From Novosphingobium sp. KA1 (lineage in GTDB: Bacteria > Pseudomonadota > Alphaproteobacteria > Sphingomonadales > Sphingomonadaceae): a stretch of 64,000 bases of DNA. This document shows, piece by piece, positions 19,657-29,200 of the stretch. The DNA is taken from assembly GCF_017309955.1 (NCBI RefSeq), contig NZ_CP021247.1:3311001-3375000 (forward strand). The letters are read 5' to 3'. The notes below the pieces were generated by a model. The model was not told where the DNA came from and ran no database searches. It saw only the letters and a program-made list of their open reading frames with translations. The translations under genes were made by a program, and so were the position numbers. Position 1 is the first letter of the stretch, and each line of letters begins with the position of its first letter.

Positions 19657-20550
19657 ATGGCGCCGCCCGCAAACAGGCGCTCCAGCTATTCGCGCAGAGC
19701 GCAGTATACCACCTTCCTGAGCTACTCCGCGGGCGTGTTGGGCGCCGTCGTGGGGCTGGGGCTCGTGGTGGTCTCGCTGGTCAACCCCGATTTCTTCTCC
19801 CCGTTGCGCGGCCTTGCCGCCGACGCGACCGAGCCTGCCAGCCAGGCGGCGGCCAGCGGACGCACGTTCGGGCACGATGTCGTCGCCAACGTCACCGGTT
19901 TTTTCCATACCGGTAGCGAAGACGCGCGCATCCGTCGCGAACTGGCCGAAGCCAAGGTCCGACTTGTCGAGGCCGAAGCCACCAAGGCGGAGAACCAGCG
20001 GCTCAAGGGCCTGCTCGGCATTGGCGACAAGGACGCCAATCCGGTGGCCTTCTCGCGCCTCACCGCCTCGACCGGGGCCAGCACGCGCCGCTATGCGACG
20101 CTGGGCGCCGGACGTGACAAGGGGGTCGTCACCGGCATGCCGGTACGCTCGCCCATGGGGCTCGTTGGCCGCGTGCTCGAAGTGGGCGCCTCCAGCTCGC
20201 GCGTTCTGCTGATCACCGACAGCGAGAGCCTCGTCCCGGTGCGCCGCGCCAGCGACGGCGTTCCCGCCTTCGCCCAGGGGGCGTCCGACGGGACCTTGCG
20301 CATTCGCCTGATCAACCTTGGCCTCAATCCCTTGAAGAAGGGCGACGTGATGGTCACGTCCGGGTCCGGTGGGCTCTACCGCCCCGGCACCCCGATCGCG
20401 ATCGTCACCGACCTGCTGCGCGACGGCGCCATTGCCCGCGTGCTGAGCAACCCTTCGGATACCGATTACGTCATGGTCGAACGCACCTGGGCACCGCCGC
20501 CGCCACCTCCGGCCGCCACCACCGCCGCCAAGAAGCCGGGCAAGCCCTGA
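19657..20550 (+). CDS. mreC: rod shape-determining protein MreC
   Basis: Bitopic protein whose periplasmic part scaffolds the elongation complex and activates PBP2. The 297-aa product has one transmembrane helix (about residues 26-46, YSAGVLGAVVGLGLVVVSLV), then a coiled coil (about 85-125). The two beta domains follow, with GARDKGVVTGMPV-like, GLVGRVLEVG and DVMVTSGSGGLYRPGTPIAIV segments. The Pro-rich C-terminus PPPPPPA is followed by KKPGKP. Its stop overlaps the mreD start by one base. Confidence 0.93.
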   Translation: MAPPANRRSSYSRRAQYTTFLSYSAGVLGAVVGLGLVVVSLVNPDFFSPLRGLAADATEPASQAAASGRTFGHDVVANVTGFFHTGSEDARIRRELAEAKVRLVEAEATKAENQRLKGLLGIGDKDANPVAFSRLTASTGASTRRYATLGAGRDKGVVTGMPVRSPMGLVGRVLEVGASSSRVLLITDSESLVPVRRASDGVPAFAQGASDGTLRIRLINLGLNPLKKGDVMVTSGSGGLYRPGTPIAIVTDLLRDGAIARVLSNPSDTDYVMVERTWAPPPPPPAATTAAKKPGKP

Positions 20551-21095
20551 TGGCGCTCCGCTCCGGCCACGGCCAGCCCCGGCGCAGCATCAACCGGGCC
20601 CCCTCGCCGCTCCTGGCCCACTCGGTCCCCTGGCTGACGATCATGCTGGGATCGCTGGCGCCGTCGTGGCTGATGATCGCCTCGGCTCCGGTGATGCCGC
20701 CGCTCGGCTACCTGGTCTTCCTTGCCTGGCACCAGCTGCGTCCCGGCCTGATGCCGATCTGGGCCGGCCTGCCGCTCGGGCTGTTCGACGACCTGTTTTC
20801 CGGACAACCGTTCGGCTGCGCGGTGCTGCTCTGGTCGCTGTCCTCGATCGTGATCGACATCGTCGAGACCCGCATTCCCTGGCGCCACTTCCTCATCGAA
20901 TGGCTGGTGGCGAACGGGCTGATCGTTACCTACATCCTGCTGTGCCTCGTCTTTGCCAATTTCGGCGGAGCCGACGCCCCTCTTCGTGTGATCGTACCGC
21001 AGATCGTGATTTCCGTGCTTTCCTATCCGCTTGTCGGCCGTTTCGTGGCCCTTGCCGATCGCTTCCGCCTGAAGCCGCTGCTGGTCGGCCGATGA
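20550..21095 (+). CDS. mreD: rod shape-determining protein MreD
   Basis: Polytopic inner-membrane member of the elongation complex. The 181 aa include about five hydrophobic segments starting near residue 26, with the conserved GLFDDLFSGQPFGCAVLLW stretch. Overlaps: TGATG with mreC and ATGA with mrdA, showing tight translational coupling through mreC-mreD-mrdA-rodA. Confidence 0.9.
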   Translation: MALRSGHGQPRRSINRAPSPLLAHSVPWLTIMLGSLAPSWLMIASAPVMPPLGYLVFLAWHQLRPGLMPIWAGLPLGLFDDLFSGQPFGCAVLLWSLSSIVIDIVETRIPWRHFLIEWLVANGLIVTYILLCLVFANFGGADAPLRVIVPQIVISVLSYPLVGRFVALADRFRLKPLLVGR

Positions 21096-23254
21096 AGATC
21101 AACTTCCGGCGCCTGATCGAGCCGCGCCACGTCAGCGCGGGCACGTTGCGCAACAGCTTCGACCGCCGCAGCCTCGTGGTCGGCGGCATCCAGGGCGGCA
21201 TCGGCGTGCTCCTGGCCAGCCGCATGGCCTGGCTGGCCATCGGCCAGAACGCCAAGTACGAGCTGGAGGCGGAGAGCAACCGCGTCAACCTCTCGCTGAT
21301 CCCGCCGCGCCGCGGCTGGCTGCTCGACCGCAACGGCACTCCGCTGGCCTCGAATCGCGCCGACTTCCGGGTCGACGTGATCCCCGAGCGCATGGGCGAC
21401 AAGGCACAGACGCTGGGCACCTTGCGCCAGCTCCTCAACATGACGCCGATCGCCGTGCAGGACCTCGAGGACAAGATCGAGAAGGCGCGCGGCTTCGCAC
21501 CGGTCGAAGTTGCCAGCGGCCTCGATTTCGAGCGATTCGCCTCGGTCAGCGTGCGCCTGCCCGACCTTCCCGGCGTCGTCACCCAGCGCGGCTTCTCGCG
21601 GTTCTATCCGCTCGGTCCCTCGGTCGGCCACCTGATCGGCTATGTCGGCCCTGCCTCTGCCGAGGAGTACGAGAAGGACCACGATCCCGTGCTCATCACG
21701 CCGGGCTACAAGGTCGGCAAGGACGCGCTCGAGAAGTTCTACGAGAAGGACCTGCGCGGCAAGCCCGGCGCACGCCGCGTCGAAGTGACCGCCTCGGGCC
21801 GGATCGTGCGCGATCTCGACACCCGCGAGGACGTCCCCGGCAAGACCATCAAGCTGACCATCGACGCCGGTATCCAGGACTATGCCGCGCGCCGCATCGG
21901 CATCGAATCGGGCGCGGCGGTGGTCATGGACTGCCAGACCGGCGACATCCTCGCGATGTGCTCGATGCCCAGCTTCGATCCCAACAGCTTTTCCGACGGC
22001 ATCGGCCGCCTCGAATGGAAGATGCTGTCGGACGACGACCATGTGCCCCTGCGCAACAAGGTGCTGCGCGGGCTCTATCCGCCCGGCTCCACGGTCAAGC
22101 CGATGGTGGCGCTCTCGTTCATGGAAGCAGGCCTCGACCCGAACGAATCGGTGTTCTGCGGCGGCGGCCTGCGTGTCGGCAACCGCGTGTTCCACTGCTG
22201 GAACCACCGCGGCCACGGCCAGGTCAACATGGCCAAGGGCATCTACCAGAGCTGCGACGTCTATTTCTACCACTTCGCCCAGCGCATCGGCATGGACCCG
22301 ATCGCGGCGATGGCGGGCCGCCTCGGCCTCGGCCACGATTTCCCGCTGCCGGTCTCCGGCCAGTCCTACGGCACCGTGCCGAACCCGGCGTGGAAGCTGA
22401 AGAAATACGGCAAGGAATGGCAGACCTTCGACACGGTCAACGCCACCATCGGCCAGGGCTACTTCCTGGTGAACCCGCTGCAGCAGGCCATTCAGGCCTC
22501 GCGGCTTGCCAGCGGCAAGATCATCATGCCGCGCCTGATCCACGGCAGCGACTACGAAGCCCCCAAGTCGCTCGGCATTGCCGAGGAGCACCTGGCCTAC
22601 ATCCACCAGGCCATGTCCGACGTCGCCAACGGCCCAGGCTCGGCGCCGCACGCACGCCTGCCCTTCCCGGACATCAAGCTGGCGGGCAAGACCGGCACCG
22701 CCCAGGTCGTCGGCCTCAACATCGGCAACGGCAAGGGCGGCCAGTGGAAGCACCGCGACCACGGCCACTTCATCTGCTTCGCGCCGGTGGAGAACCCCCG
22801 CTACGCCTGCTCCGTCGTCATCGAGCACGGCGGCGGTTCGGGGGCGGCCTATCCGGTCGCCCGCGATATCATGACCTACATCTTCGACAAGCAGAAGGGC
22901 ATGGATATCCTGACCGAGCTGGAACAGGGCTGGGGCGGCACGCCCAAGCAGCGGCTCGACGCGCGATACCGCAAGTATGCCGCCGAATACGGTGTCGGCG
23001 CCCCGGCCGTGTCGTCCGAACAGGAAAGCGCGGCGGTGGACCAGTCCAATTCCGCACCGGAAGCCGCGCAGCCGATCGTCCGTGACGCGCAGTCACCCGC
23101 GCCCGAACCCGCCGCCGCGGCCAATCCGGCGGCGGGCACGGCCCAGCCTGCCTCGGCGTCCGCTTCGGGGGCCGCCTCGGGGTCCGCATCGCCCCCCGCG
23201 TCCTCTTCCACTCCGACTGCGACACCCGCGCAAACCCCCGGAAATCCGCAATGA
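21092..23254 (+). CDS. mrdA: penicillin-binding protein 2 (peptidoglycan transpeptidase)
   Basis: Class B PBP, the transpeptidase of the elongasome. The open frame reaches back to 20666, but the true start is the ATG at 21092 overlapping the mreD stop, giving 720 aa. One N-terminal membrane anchor (about residues 30-50) is followed by a PBP dimer domain. The transpeptidase has S333TVK, S387CD and K533TG. The last 80 or so residues after the catalytic domain form a low-complexity Ala/Ser/Pro tail (from about 638), longer than usual. Its partner RodA follows with a 4-nt overlap. Confidence 0.95.
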   Translation: MKINFRRLIEPRHVSAGTLRNSFDRRSLVVGGIQGGIGVLLASRMAWLAIGQNAKYELEAESNRVNLSLIPPRRGWLLDRNGTPLASNRADFRVDVIPERMGDKAQTLGTLRQLLNMTPIAVQDLEDKIEKARGFAPVEVASGLDFERFASVSVRLPDLPGVVTQRGFSRFYPLGPSVGHLIGYVGPASAEEYEKDHDPVLITPGYKVGKDALEKFYEKDLRGKPGARRVEVTASGRIVRDLDTREDVPGKTIKLTIDAGIQDYAARRIGIESGAAVVMDCQTGDILAMCSMPSFDPNSFSDGIGRLEWKMLSDDDHVPLRNKVLRGLYPPGSTVKPMVALSFMEAGLDPNESVFCGGGLRVGNRVFHCWNHRGHGQVNMAKGIYQSCDVYFYHFAQRIGMDPIAAMAGRLGLGHDFPLPVSGQSYGTVPNPAWKLKKYGKEWQTFDTVNATIGQGYFLVNPLQQAIQASRLASGKIIMPRLIHGSDYEAPKSLGIAEEHLAYIHQAMSDVANGPGSAPHARLPFPDIKLAGKTGTAQVVGLNIGNGKGGQWKHRDHGHFICFAPVENPRYACSVVIEHGGGSGAAYPVARDIMTYIFDKQKGMDILTELEQGWGGTPKQRLDARYRKYAAEYGVGAPAVSSEQESAAVDQSNSAPEAAQPIVRDAQSPAPEPAAAANPAAGTAQPASASASGAASGSASPPASSSTPTATPAQTPGNPQ

Positions 23255-24366
23255 TCAGCCGCTCCATCGTCCCCGACACCATCGCCCGCCAACCCTGGGC
23301 GATGCTGGTGCCGCTGATGGGGCTGGTCTCGCTGGGCGGCGCGGTGCTCTATTCGGCAGCAGGCGGCAGTCTCCAGCCTTATGCGCTGAGCCACGTCCTG
23401 CGCTTTTTCGTGTTCCTCTGCATGGCCATCGTCATTTCCCGCTTCAGCCGGGACATGTTCCGGATGGCCGCCTATCCGATCTACGGCACCATCGTGATCC
23501 TGCTGGTGCTGGTGGAGGCGATCGGCGCGGTCGGCGGCGGCAGCCAGCGCTGGCTGAACCTCGGCTTCATGACCCTGCAGCCCTCGGAACTGATGAAACC
23601 GGCCATCGTGCTGGTGCTGGCGCGGTTCTACGAGACACTGCCCCACGCGATGACCGCCAGCTGGCGCGGCCTCGTTCCCGCTGGCCTGCTGATCCTGCTG
23701 CCGGTCGCCTTCGTGGCGATCCAGCCCGACCTCGGCACCGCGCTGGCGATCTGCTTTGGCGGCGGCGTGACGATGTTCCTGGCGGGCCTGCCAATGTGGT
23801 GGTTCGTCAGCGCGGGCGTGACCGCACTGATCAGCGCCCCGATCGCCTTCTTCACGGTCCTGCACGACTATCAGCGCAACCGCGTGCTGACCTTCCTCGA
23901 TCCCGAGAGCGACCCGCTGGGCACCGGTTACCACATCACCCAGTCCAAGATCGCGATCGGTTCGGGCGGCATATTCGGCAAGGGCTTCGGCAACGGCTCG
24001 CAAAGCCACCTGCAATACCTGCCCGAACCGCACACCGACTTCGTCTTCGCGACGATGTCGGAGGAATGGGGCATGGTCGGCGGCTACTTCGTGCTGCTGG
24101 TCTTTGCGGTCATCCTCACCTGGGGCATGCGGGTCGCCCGCAGCGCGCCGGACCGATTCTCCAGCCTGCTGGCCGCCGGCATGACCGCGACGATCTTTTT
24201 CTACGTCGCCATCAACCTGATGATGGTCATGGGGCTTGCCCCGGTGGTCGGCATTCCGCTGCCTTTCATGAGCCACGGCGGCACTTCGATGATGACCAAC
24301 ATGATCTGCATCGGCACGCTGATGGCGATCAACCGCTGGAATACGCGCCCCAGCAGCCTTTCCTGA
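23251..24366 (+). CDS. rodA: peptidoglycan glycosyltransferase RodA
   Basis: SEDS-family glycosyltransferase that polymerises lipid II together with PBP2. The 371-aa polytopic protein (about ten membrane segments) has the SEDS hallmarks: GGSQRWLNLGFMTLQPSELMK, QPDLGTAL and the C-terminal MSEEWGMVGG and GIPLPFMSHGGTSM. Starts at an ATG overlapping the mrdA stop. It is the last protein gene of the cluster. The tRNA-Lys genes follow. Confidence 0.96.
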   Translation: MISRSIVPDTIARQPWAMLVPLMGLVSLGGAVLYSAAGGSLQPYALSHVLRFFVFLCMAIVISRFSRDMFRMAAYPIYGTIVILLVLVEAIGAVGGGSQRWLNLGFMTLQPSELMKPAIVLVLARFYETLPHAMTASWRGLVPAGLLILLPVAFVAIQPDLGTALAICFGGGVTMFLAGLPMWWFVSAGVTALISAPIAFFTVLHDYQRNRVLTFLDPESDPLGTGYHITQSKIAIGSGGIFGKGFGNGSQSHLQYLPEPHTDFVFATMSEEWGMVGGYFVLLVFAVILTWGMRVARSAPDRFSSLLAAGMTATIFFYVAINLMMVMGLAPVVGIPLPFMSHGGTSMMTNMICIGTLMAINRWNTRPSSLS

Positions 24367-24386
24367 AAAAAAATCGAACTACCCCC

Positions 24387-24414
24387 TTCCCATCCAAATT
24401 TTTGCCGTTATAGG
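24387..24414 (+). promoter_or_regulatory. candidate promoter for the tRNA-Lys genes
   Basis: A TATAGG -10 at 24409-24414 followed by a GC-rich GGCC discriminator, typical of stable-RNA promoters. The -35 (around TTCCCA, 24387-24392) is poor. It lies between rodA and the first tRNA. Confidence 0.35.
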
Positions 24415-24480
24415 GGCCTCTCCGCCGCCGAGGAGGAGCCCGCAAGGCTCTGAAACGGCAGCCCGGACAGGGTAAAGTGT

Positions 24481-24556
<76 letters not shown>

Positions 24557-24583
24557 GTCCTGTCCTTGCACGGAAACGTGTGT

Positions 24584-24659
<76 letters not shown>

Positions 24660-24687
24660 TTTCCGTCACTTACGCGGCAACGCGTGT

Positions 24688-24763
<76 letters not shown>

Positions 24764-24884
24764 CCGCGCCTTTCAGCGCATTTTCCTTCCGATCGAAACC
24801 TGCCTCGCGACAGAGCGCGAATCGCACCTCGTGACGGGTGCCCCCCAGGCTCCTCTCCCCATTTTCAGGTCAGGTCAGGTCGGC

Positions 24885-25118
24885 TCAGCAGCCGCGCGAC
24901 TTGGTGTGGTGGTCGTAGTCATGACCCGGCGCACCGGCCGAATGTCCGTTCGCGTGGCCCTGCGAGGTGTAGAAGCCCGGGGGAAGCCCCTTCTTGCCCG
25001 CAGCGTTCGCCTTGGCGACACTTGCCGCAAGGTCGCCCGCCTTGGTGCCGGCGAGTGCCGGACCGGAAATGGCCAGCGCGATCCCGAGCGCGGCTACCGT
25101 GAGTGCAGTCCTGTTCAT
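24885..25118 (-). CDS. small secreted protein of unknown function
   Basis: A 77-aa exported peptide. It has a clear signal peptide (MNRTALTVAALGIALAISG, cleavage likely after ALA at residue 23). The mature part of about 54 aa has a Lys/Ala-rich half and a His/Gly-rich C-terminus (GHANGHSAGAPGHDYDHHTK) ending in a single Cys. The His-rich tail could bind metal, which is speculation. It has a good ribosome binding site (GGAAAGGGA) and a sigma70-like promoter upstream at 25229-25257. The 120 bp between it and the tRNAs contain nothing recognised. Confidence 0.65.
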   Translation of the reverse strand: MNRTALTVAALGIALAISGPALAGTKAGDLAASVAKANAAGKKGLPPGFYTSQGHANGHSAGAPGHDYDHHTKSRGC

Positions 25119-25228
25119 AGACTATCCCTTTCCTTGGTAACGCCGCCGCTGCCCTGCGTTGCAAGCAGGGACGGGCGACGGCTCCCGAGGTCTGGGGCCT
25201 CCATGGTTAGAACCATCCTACGCAGCTT

Positions 25229-25257
25229 CGTATAAGAACGCATTTAACCGAACTTAA
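25229..25257 (-). promoter_or_regulatory. candidate promoter for the secreted peptide gene
   Basis: Leftward TTAAGT, exactly 17 bp, then TATACG, giving a 5' leader of about 105 nt before the ATG at 25118. A short palindrome ATGGTT-AG-AACCAT lies just downstream at 25203-25216. Confidence 0.5.
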
Positions 25258-25514
25258 CGATGTTCGTTATGACGGCGTCAGCCATGCCGTAAGGGCGGGC
25301 CCGGCCAGGCACTGCGTCTCGCCGGAAGGCACGCAGCTTGGTGAACGGCACAGGGAATCCGCTAAAAATATTTCTGCCGCGCCGGGAGGAAAGCCCTCGG
25401 GGAGCGCCAAGACAACGCAGGGCCGGGGTACGCCGCCATAGCGCCCCCAAACTCCGCTCAAGCCGAGCTAGCGCTGCACGAAGCCCATTCAGCGAATGGT
25501 CACGCGCCGGGTGC
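25258..25514. other. intergenic stretch without a supported gene
   Basis: About 250 bp in which I see no ribosome binding site plus coding pattern. Leftward open frames exist but have no start context and read as low-complexity Arg/Pro. It could be a genus-specific intergenic repeat, which a genome-wide copy count would show. Confidence 0.4.
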
Positions 25515-25546
25515 GGGCTTCGACAAGCTCAGCCTGAGCGGGGTGG
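25515..25546 (+). repeat. sphingomonad REP element, copy 1
   Basis: GGCTTCGACAAGCTCAGCC followed by TGAGCGGGG. This is the short repeat scattered through sphingomonad intergenic DNA. It forms a near-perfect inverted pair with 25949-25980 on the other side of the small lipoprotein gene. Confidence 0.75.
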
Positions 25547-25613
25547 GGTTTAAATGCGGAACGGCAGGAAACGCCCCATAGCGGACGCCGGCCGAGTGTG
25601 CCATGCTTGCGCC

Positions 25614-25922
25614 GTGACCTCCGTTCGAGCCATTCTTATTGCCACATTTACATGGATGGGTTCAGCATGCTCGCCGAGCATCTCATCAATGGCCTGCAAG
25701 GGCATGTCAAATTCAGATGCAGTGGAGTTGGCACGAGAACAAAAGCGCGGAATGCTAAGCCGTTCTTCCCTTCCTTATCAGCGCAATTTCGCGTCTGACG
25801 TCGCCGAGTTGGCGGAGGACCCCACCAACTACGTGGCTAAAGTTAGTTTCAAGGGTGCAGATGGTCGAACGCTTGTCGGATTGATCGACCAAGACTGTTA
25901 CGTGGGATGGACCGAGCACTGA
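25614..25922 (+). CDS. orphan small lipoprotein-like protein, lower GC
   Basis: With a GTG start at 25614 the 102-aa product begins MTSVRAILIATFTWMGSAC, a plausible though suboptimal lipoprotein signal. The mature part contains DAVELAREQKRGMLSRSSL, DVAELAEDPTNYVAKVSFKG and ends DQDCYVGWTEH. No family recognised. The GTG start is inferred. The frame is open from 25554. Base composition is visibly lower in GC than its surroundings, and codons such as ATT, ACA and AAA are frequent, suggesting recent acquisition. It is bracketed by inverted REP elements. Confidence 0.5.
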   Translation: MTSVRAILIATFTWMGSACSPSISSMACKGMSNSDAVELAREQKRGMLSRSSLPYQRNFASDVAELAEDPTNYVAKVSFKGADGRTLVGLIDQDCYVGWTEH

Positions 25923-25948
25923 CCACTTCCCATCCAAACCAGACCTTC

Positions 25949-25980
25949 CACCCCCGCTCAGGCTGAGCCTGTCGAAGCCC
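25949..25980 (-). repeat. sphingomonad REP element, copy 2 (inverted)
   Basis: Reverse complement of the element at 25515-25546 with only one substitution and one extra C. The pair flanks a 400-bp segment containing the lower-GC lipoprotein gene. Confidence 0.75.
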
Positions 25981-26008
25981 CTTGAGGCGCGGCGCACGGC
26001 TTCCCATT

Positions 26009-26030
26009 CTTCGACAAGCGCAGGATGGCC
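26009..26030 (+). repeat. partial REP element
   Basis: CTTCGACAAGCGCAGGATGG, a degenerate half of the same REP family, 30 bp beyond the second full copy. Confidence 0.5.
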
Positions 26031-26079
26031 CCTGCCCGCCTCGCCCAGCCCGATCCGCGCAAAACCTCTCGGCCGCGAC

Positions 26080-26274
26080 CTAGCGGCCAGCCTCACCCGC
26101 TGCAGGTGCGTCTTCCGCCGGAGGGAGCGCACTGCCAGAGGCCTGGGCGTCGATCTCCTTGACCTTTGCGCCGATGCTGTCCTGCGCGGCCTTGTAGCGC
26201 TCGTCGAAGCTGGGCTCGCGGTGGCAGGCCGCCACGAGCACCAGCAGGGCCACGCAAAGGGAGGCGCGCCGCAT
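26080..26274 (-). CDS. small lipoprotein downstream of tamB
   Basis: A 64-aa lipoprotein: signal MRRASLCVALLVLVAAC with lipobox Cys17. A short charged mature part follows (EPSFDERYKAAQDSIGAK, an Ala/Gly/Glu-rich end). Its ATG overlaps the tamB stop by one base, so it is probably translated with tamAB. A structural or accessory role in the TamAB pathway is inference from position only. Confidence 0.7.
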   Translation of the reverse strand: MRRASLCVALLVLVAACHREPSFDERYKAAQDSIGAKVKEIDAQASGSALPPAEDAPAAGEAGR

Positions 26275-29200
26275 CAGTAGTCCTTCTTGATCTTCACGTT
26301 GAGCGAGTTGACCCCCGAGCCGCCCGCCTGGCTCAGCACCGACAGCCACTTGGTCACGCTGACTTCCAGCTGCGTCGCGGTGAAGCCGCGCGCGTCGGTG
26401 ATCAGTTCGACATAGATGTCGTCCGTCAGGTACTGCCCGGCGGCGAGCGCGGTGCCGCGCCCGGTGGTCTGGTCGGGGCTGAGGATGCGCAGGCGGTCGA
26501 TGCCGGTTGCCGAACGCAGCTTGCCCAGCGGATTGAGGCCGCCCCCGCTTGCCCGCAGCGAGTTGAGCGAGGTCGCCAGCTGCACCGCCTGGATCGCCGA
26601 AAGGTTGGCGATCGAGCTGCCGAACAGGATGCGCGAGAGGATCTCGTCATCGGGCAGGCTCGGGTCCGAACTGAACTCGATCTGCGGGTTGTAGGCCCTG
26701 CCGCTGACCGAGACGGTCACCGCCACGTCCTCGATCGTGTCGGTTGCGGCGATCGAGACCGAAGGATCGATGGTGCGTCCGCCGTTGAACGAGATCTTGC
26801 CCGACGAGATGTCGAACGAGCGCCCGGCAAAGTCAAGGTTGCCGCGGATCAGCGTGACGTCGCCCGCCATCGTCGGCGCGGCGCTGGTGCCGCCCACGGT
26901 GAAGTCGGCCGACCACTCCGAATCGAGCCCCATGCCCGAGACGTAGAGCTTTTCCGGCGCCTTGAGGTGCAGGTCGAGACGCAGCGTCGAGAACGCGGTC
27001 AGTATCGGCTCGGCCTGCTCGTCGCCGGTCACGCGGGTCGGCCCGGTCTTCGGCTTGAAGCGCACGCCGGTGAGCTGCGGGATCTCCACGGCCCCTTCCC
27101 GCACGATCTGGTAGCGCGTTTCCGGCAGCCGCAGCTCGCCCGAGAGGAGGGCCTTCTCGCCCGCCCGCTTGGTCAGGTTGACGGTGCCGGTGGCGCTGGC
27201 CGAAAGCGAGGAGCTGCGCGCCAGCCGCGCCTTGTCGAGCTTGACCGCGAGGTCCATGGGATAGCCTTCCGCCGCCGCCAGGCTCATCCGCCCGCTCGCG
27301 CTGACGGTGCCGCTGCCGGCATTGGCATTGAGCGACTGCAGTTCGAAGTTGTTGCCGTTGAAGCGGCCTGCCAGCGTCATGTTGGTCAGCTTGGTGCCGT
27401 AGGCCTGGTATTCGTATGTGAGGTCACGCCCCTTCACCAGACCGTTCACGCAAGGATCGGTGAGCTTGCACGAGAAGTCCGCCGCCAACCCGACCGAGCC
27501 GACCAGCGTCTGCCCGGGCTGTCCGGCGAACGAGAACAGCGTGTCGGCCGGGCCGTTGTAGCGGATGCCTCCGCCCAGCGGCGCTTCCAGCAGCCGCTGC
27601 GACCAGGTGCCGCCACCCGCCGGAAGCGGCCGCAGCGCCGCCTCCATGCGCCCGACGACACTGCCGCGCTTGCGGATCACGGCATGGGCCTCGGCGCCGT
27701 CGCTCACCAGCTTGCCGAGGAAATTGATGTCCACCGGCTGGCTGATCGTGCTGGAACTGGTGCGGGTGAAGTCGGTGATGGTCAGGCGTGCATCGGCCTG
27801 CGGGAAGGCATCGCTGCCGGCCTGGGCAAAATCGAAGCTGCCGCTGGCACTGCCGCCAAGGCCGTAGCCCGGCACGAAGGCATTGATGACGCCGACGTCG
27901 AAATTCTCCATCCGGCTCTCGAAACGCATGCCTTCGCCGTACTTGCCCGCCACGCGTGCCTGGCCGCGGCCGAACGACAGCGTGGTCGGCAGCAGTTCGT
28001 AGCCGTCCTTGCCGGGCACGATCCGCGCAGGGCTGAGCGTGCGCAGCGACTGGCCGCGAACCCGCCCGGAGAGCGCCACGCGCCACATCTCGGGCGCCAG
28101 GTCGGCATTGACGCCGAGCTTGAACGGCACCCCGCTAACCCCTTCGATCAGGCCCTTGGCCTGCCCGCGCCCATCGCGGTAATCGACCAGCACGCGCGCG
28201 GCGGCCAGATCGAGTGCGCCGATCGAGGTGCCGGCAAGCTGGGCATCGGCAACCACGGTGGGCTTGTCGTAAAGCACCGCGCGCCCGTCGATCAGCGCCG
28301 AGCCGATGGTCAGGTTGGCAGGCCCTGCAAACGTCGCGTCCTTGGCGCGCAGGTTGAAGTCCACGGCCTGGAACTTGCCTTCGGCCGCCAGCCGCAGCGC
28401 GCCGCCGATGCCGTTGCCCTTGGCGGTCAGTTCACCGGCGAACGGCCCGGCCGCGGTCTGCGTCATCTGCCCGGCAAAATCGACGCCGGACAAGTTGCCG
28501 CTGTTGATCCGGATCGCCATCTGGCGGCCCATCAAGAGGTTCACGTCGGCCTTGAGCGGGCCGTAGTCGGTGTCGCTCCGGACGTCGAGGCGGTAGCCGC
28601 CGCGCACGCCGGTGATCCGCGCATCGAGATTGGCGAGGCCGATCCCGAAGCCGGGATGCTCGGCGGTAAGGTGCGCGTCGGGATTAATCAGCGTACCCGT
28701 GACCCTGACGCCAAGCGCGCCGTAACGCTGCGAGGCGCCGCGCGCGGTAAGCGCGATCCGGCCCGCAGGCGACCAGCTGCCCTGCCCGTCGACGATCCGC
28801 AGATCCGGCGCGTTCATCCTGAGCGCGGCGAAACGCACGATCCCGTCCGAACCGTAGCGCACCCGCGAGGAGGCCGCGAAGTTGCCGCCGAGGTAACTTT
28901 GCAGGGTCGAGTTGAACAGCTTGCGCGAGCGCGCGTGGACCGTGCCTTCCAGTGCGAAGCCCTGGTTCTCGCTCTTGAGGTCCATGTTCGTGCGAATGTC
29001 GAACAGGCCGACGCTCTCGAGGCGGTAGTTGTCGATCTTGCCGTCGATGGCGCCGGTGTAGAAACCCTTGCCCACATCGGCGACCAGGATCAGCCCGGCG
29101 TCGATGCGGTCGGACTTGAGGCGCATGTTGTCGGACAGCACCCGCGGCCCGTCGATGGCAATGTCGCCCTTGAGGGTGACATTGGCCAGGGTGCCGCCAG

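Noticed and set aside
24866..24886. SRP (4.5S) RNA suggested by the repeated AGGTCAGGTC
   Set aside because: The GGAAGGAAGCAGC-type apical loop is missing and no long hairpin forms. It is a short microrepeat before the secreted peptide gene stop.
25267..25461. Leftward open frames of 64-68 codons upstream of the REP element
   Set aside because: No ribosome binding site, Arg/Pro-rich low-complexity product and overlapping alternatives in two frames. More likely a non-coding intergenic repeat.
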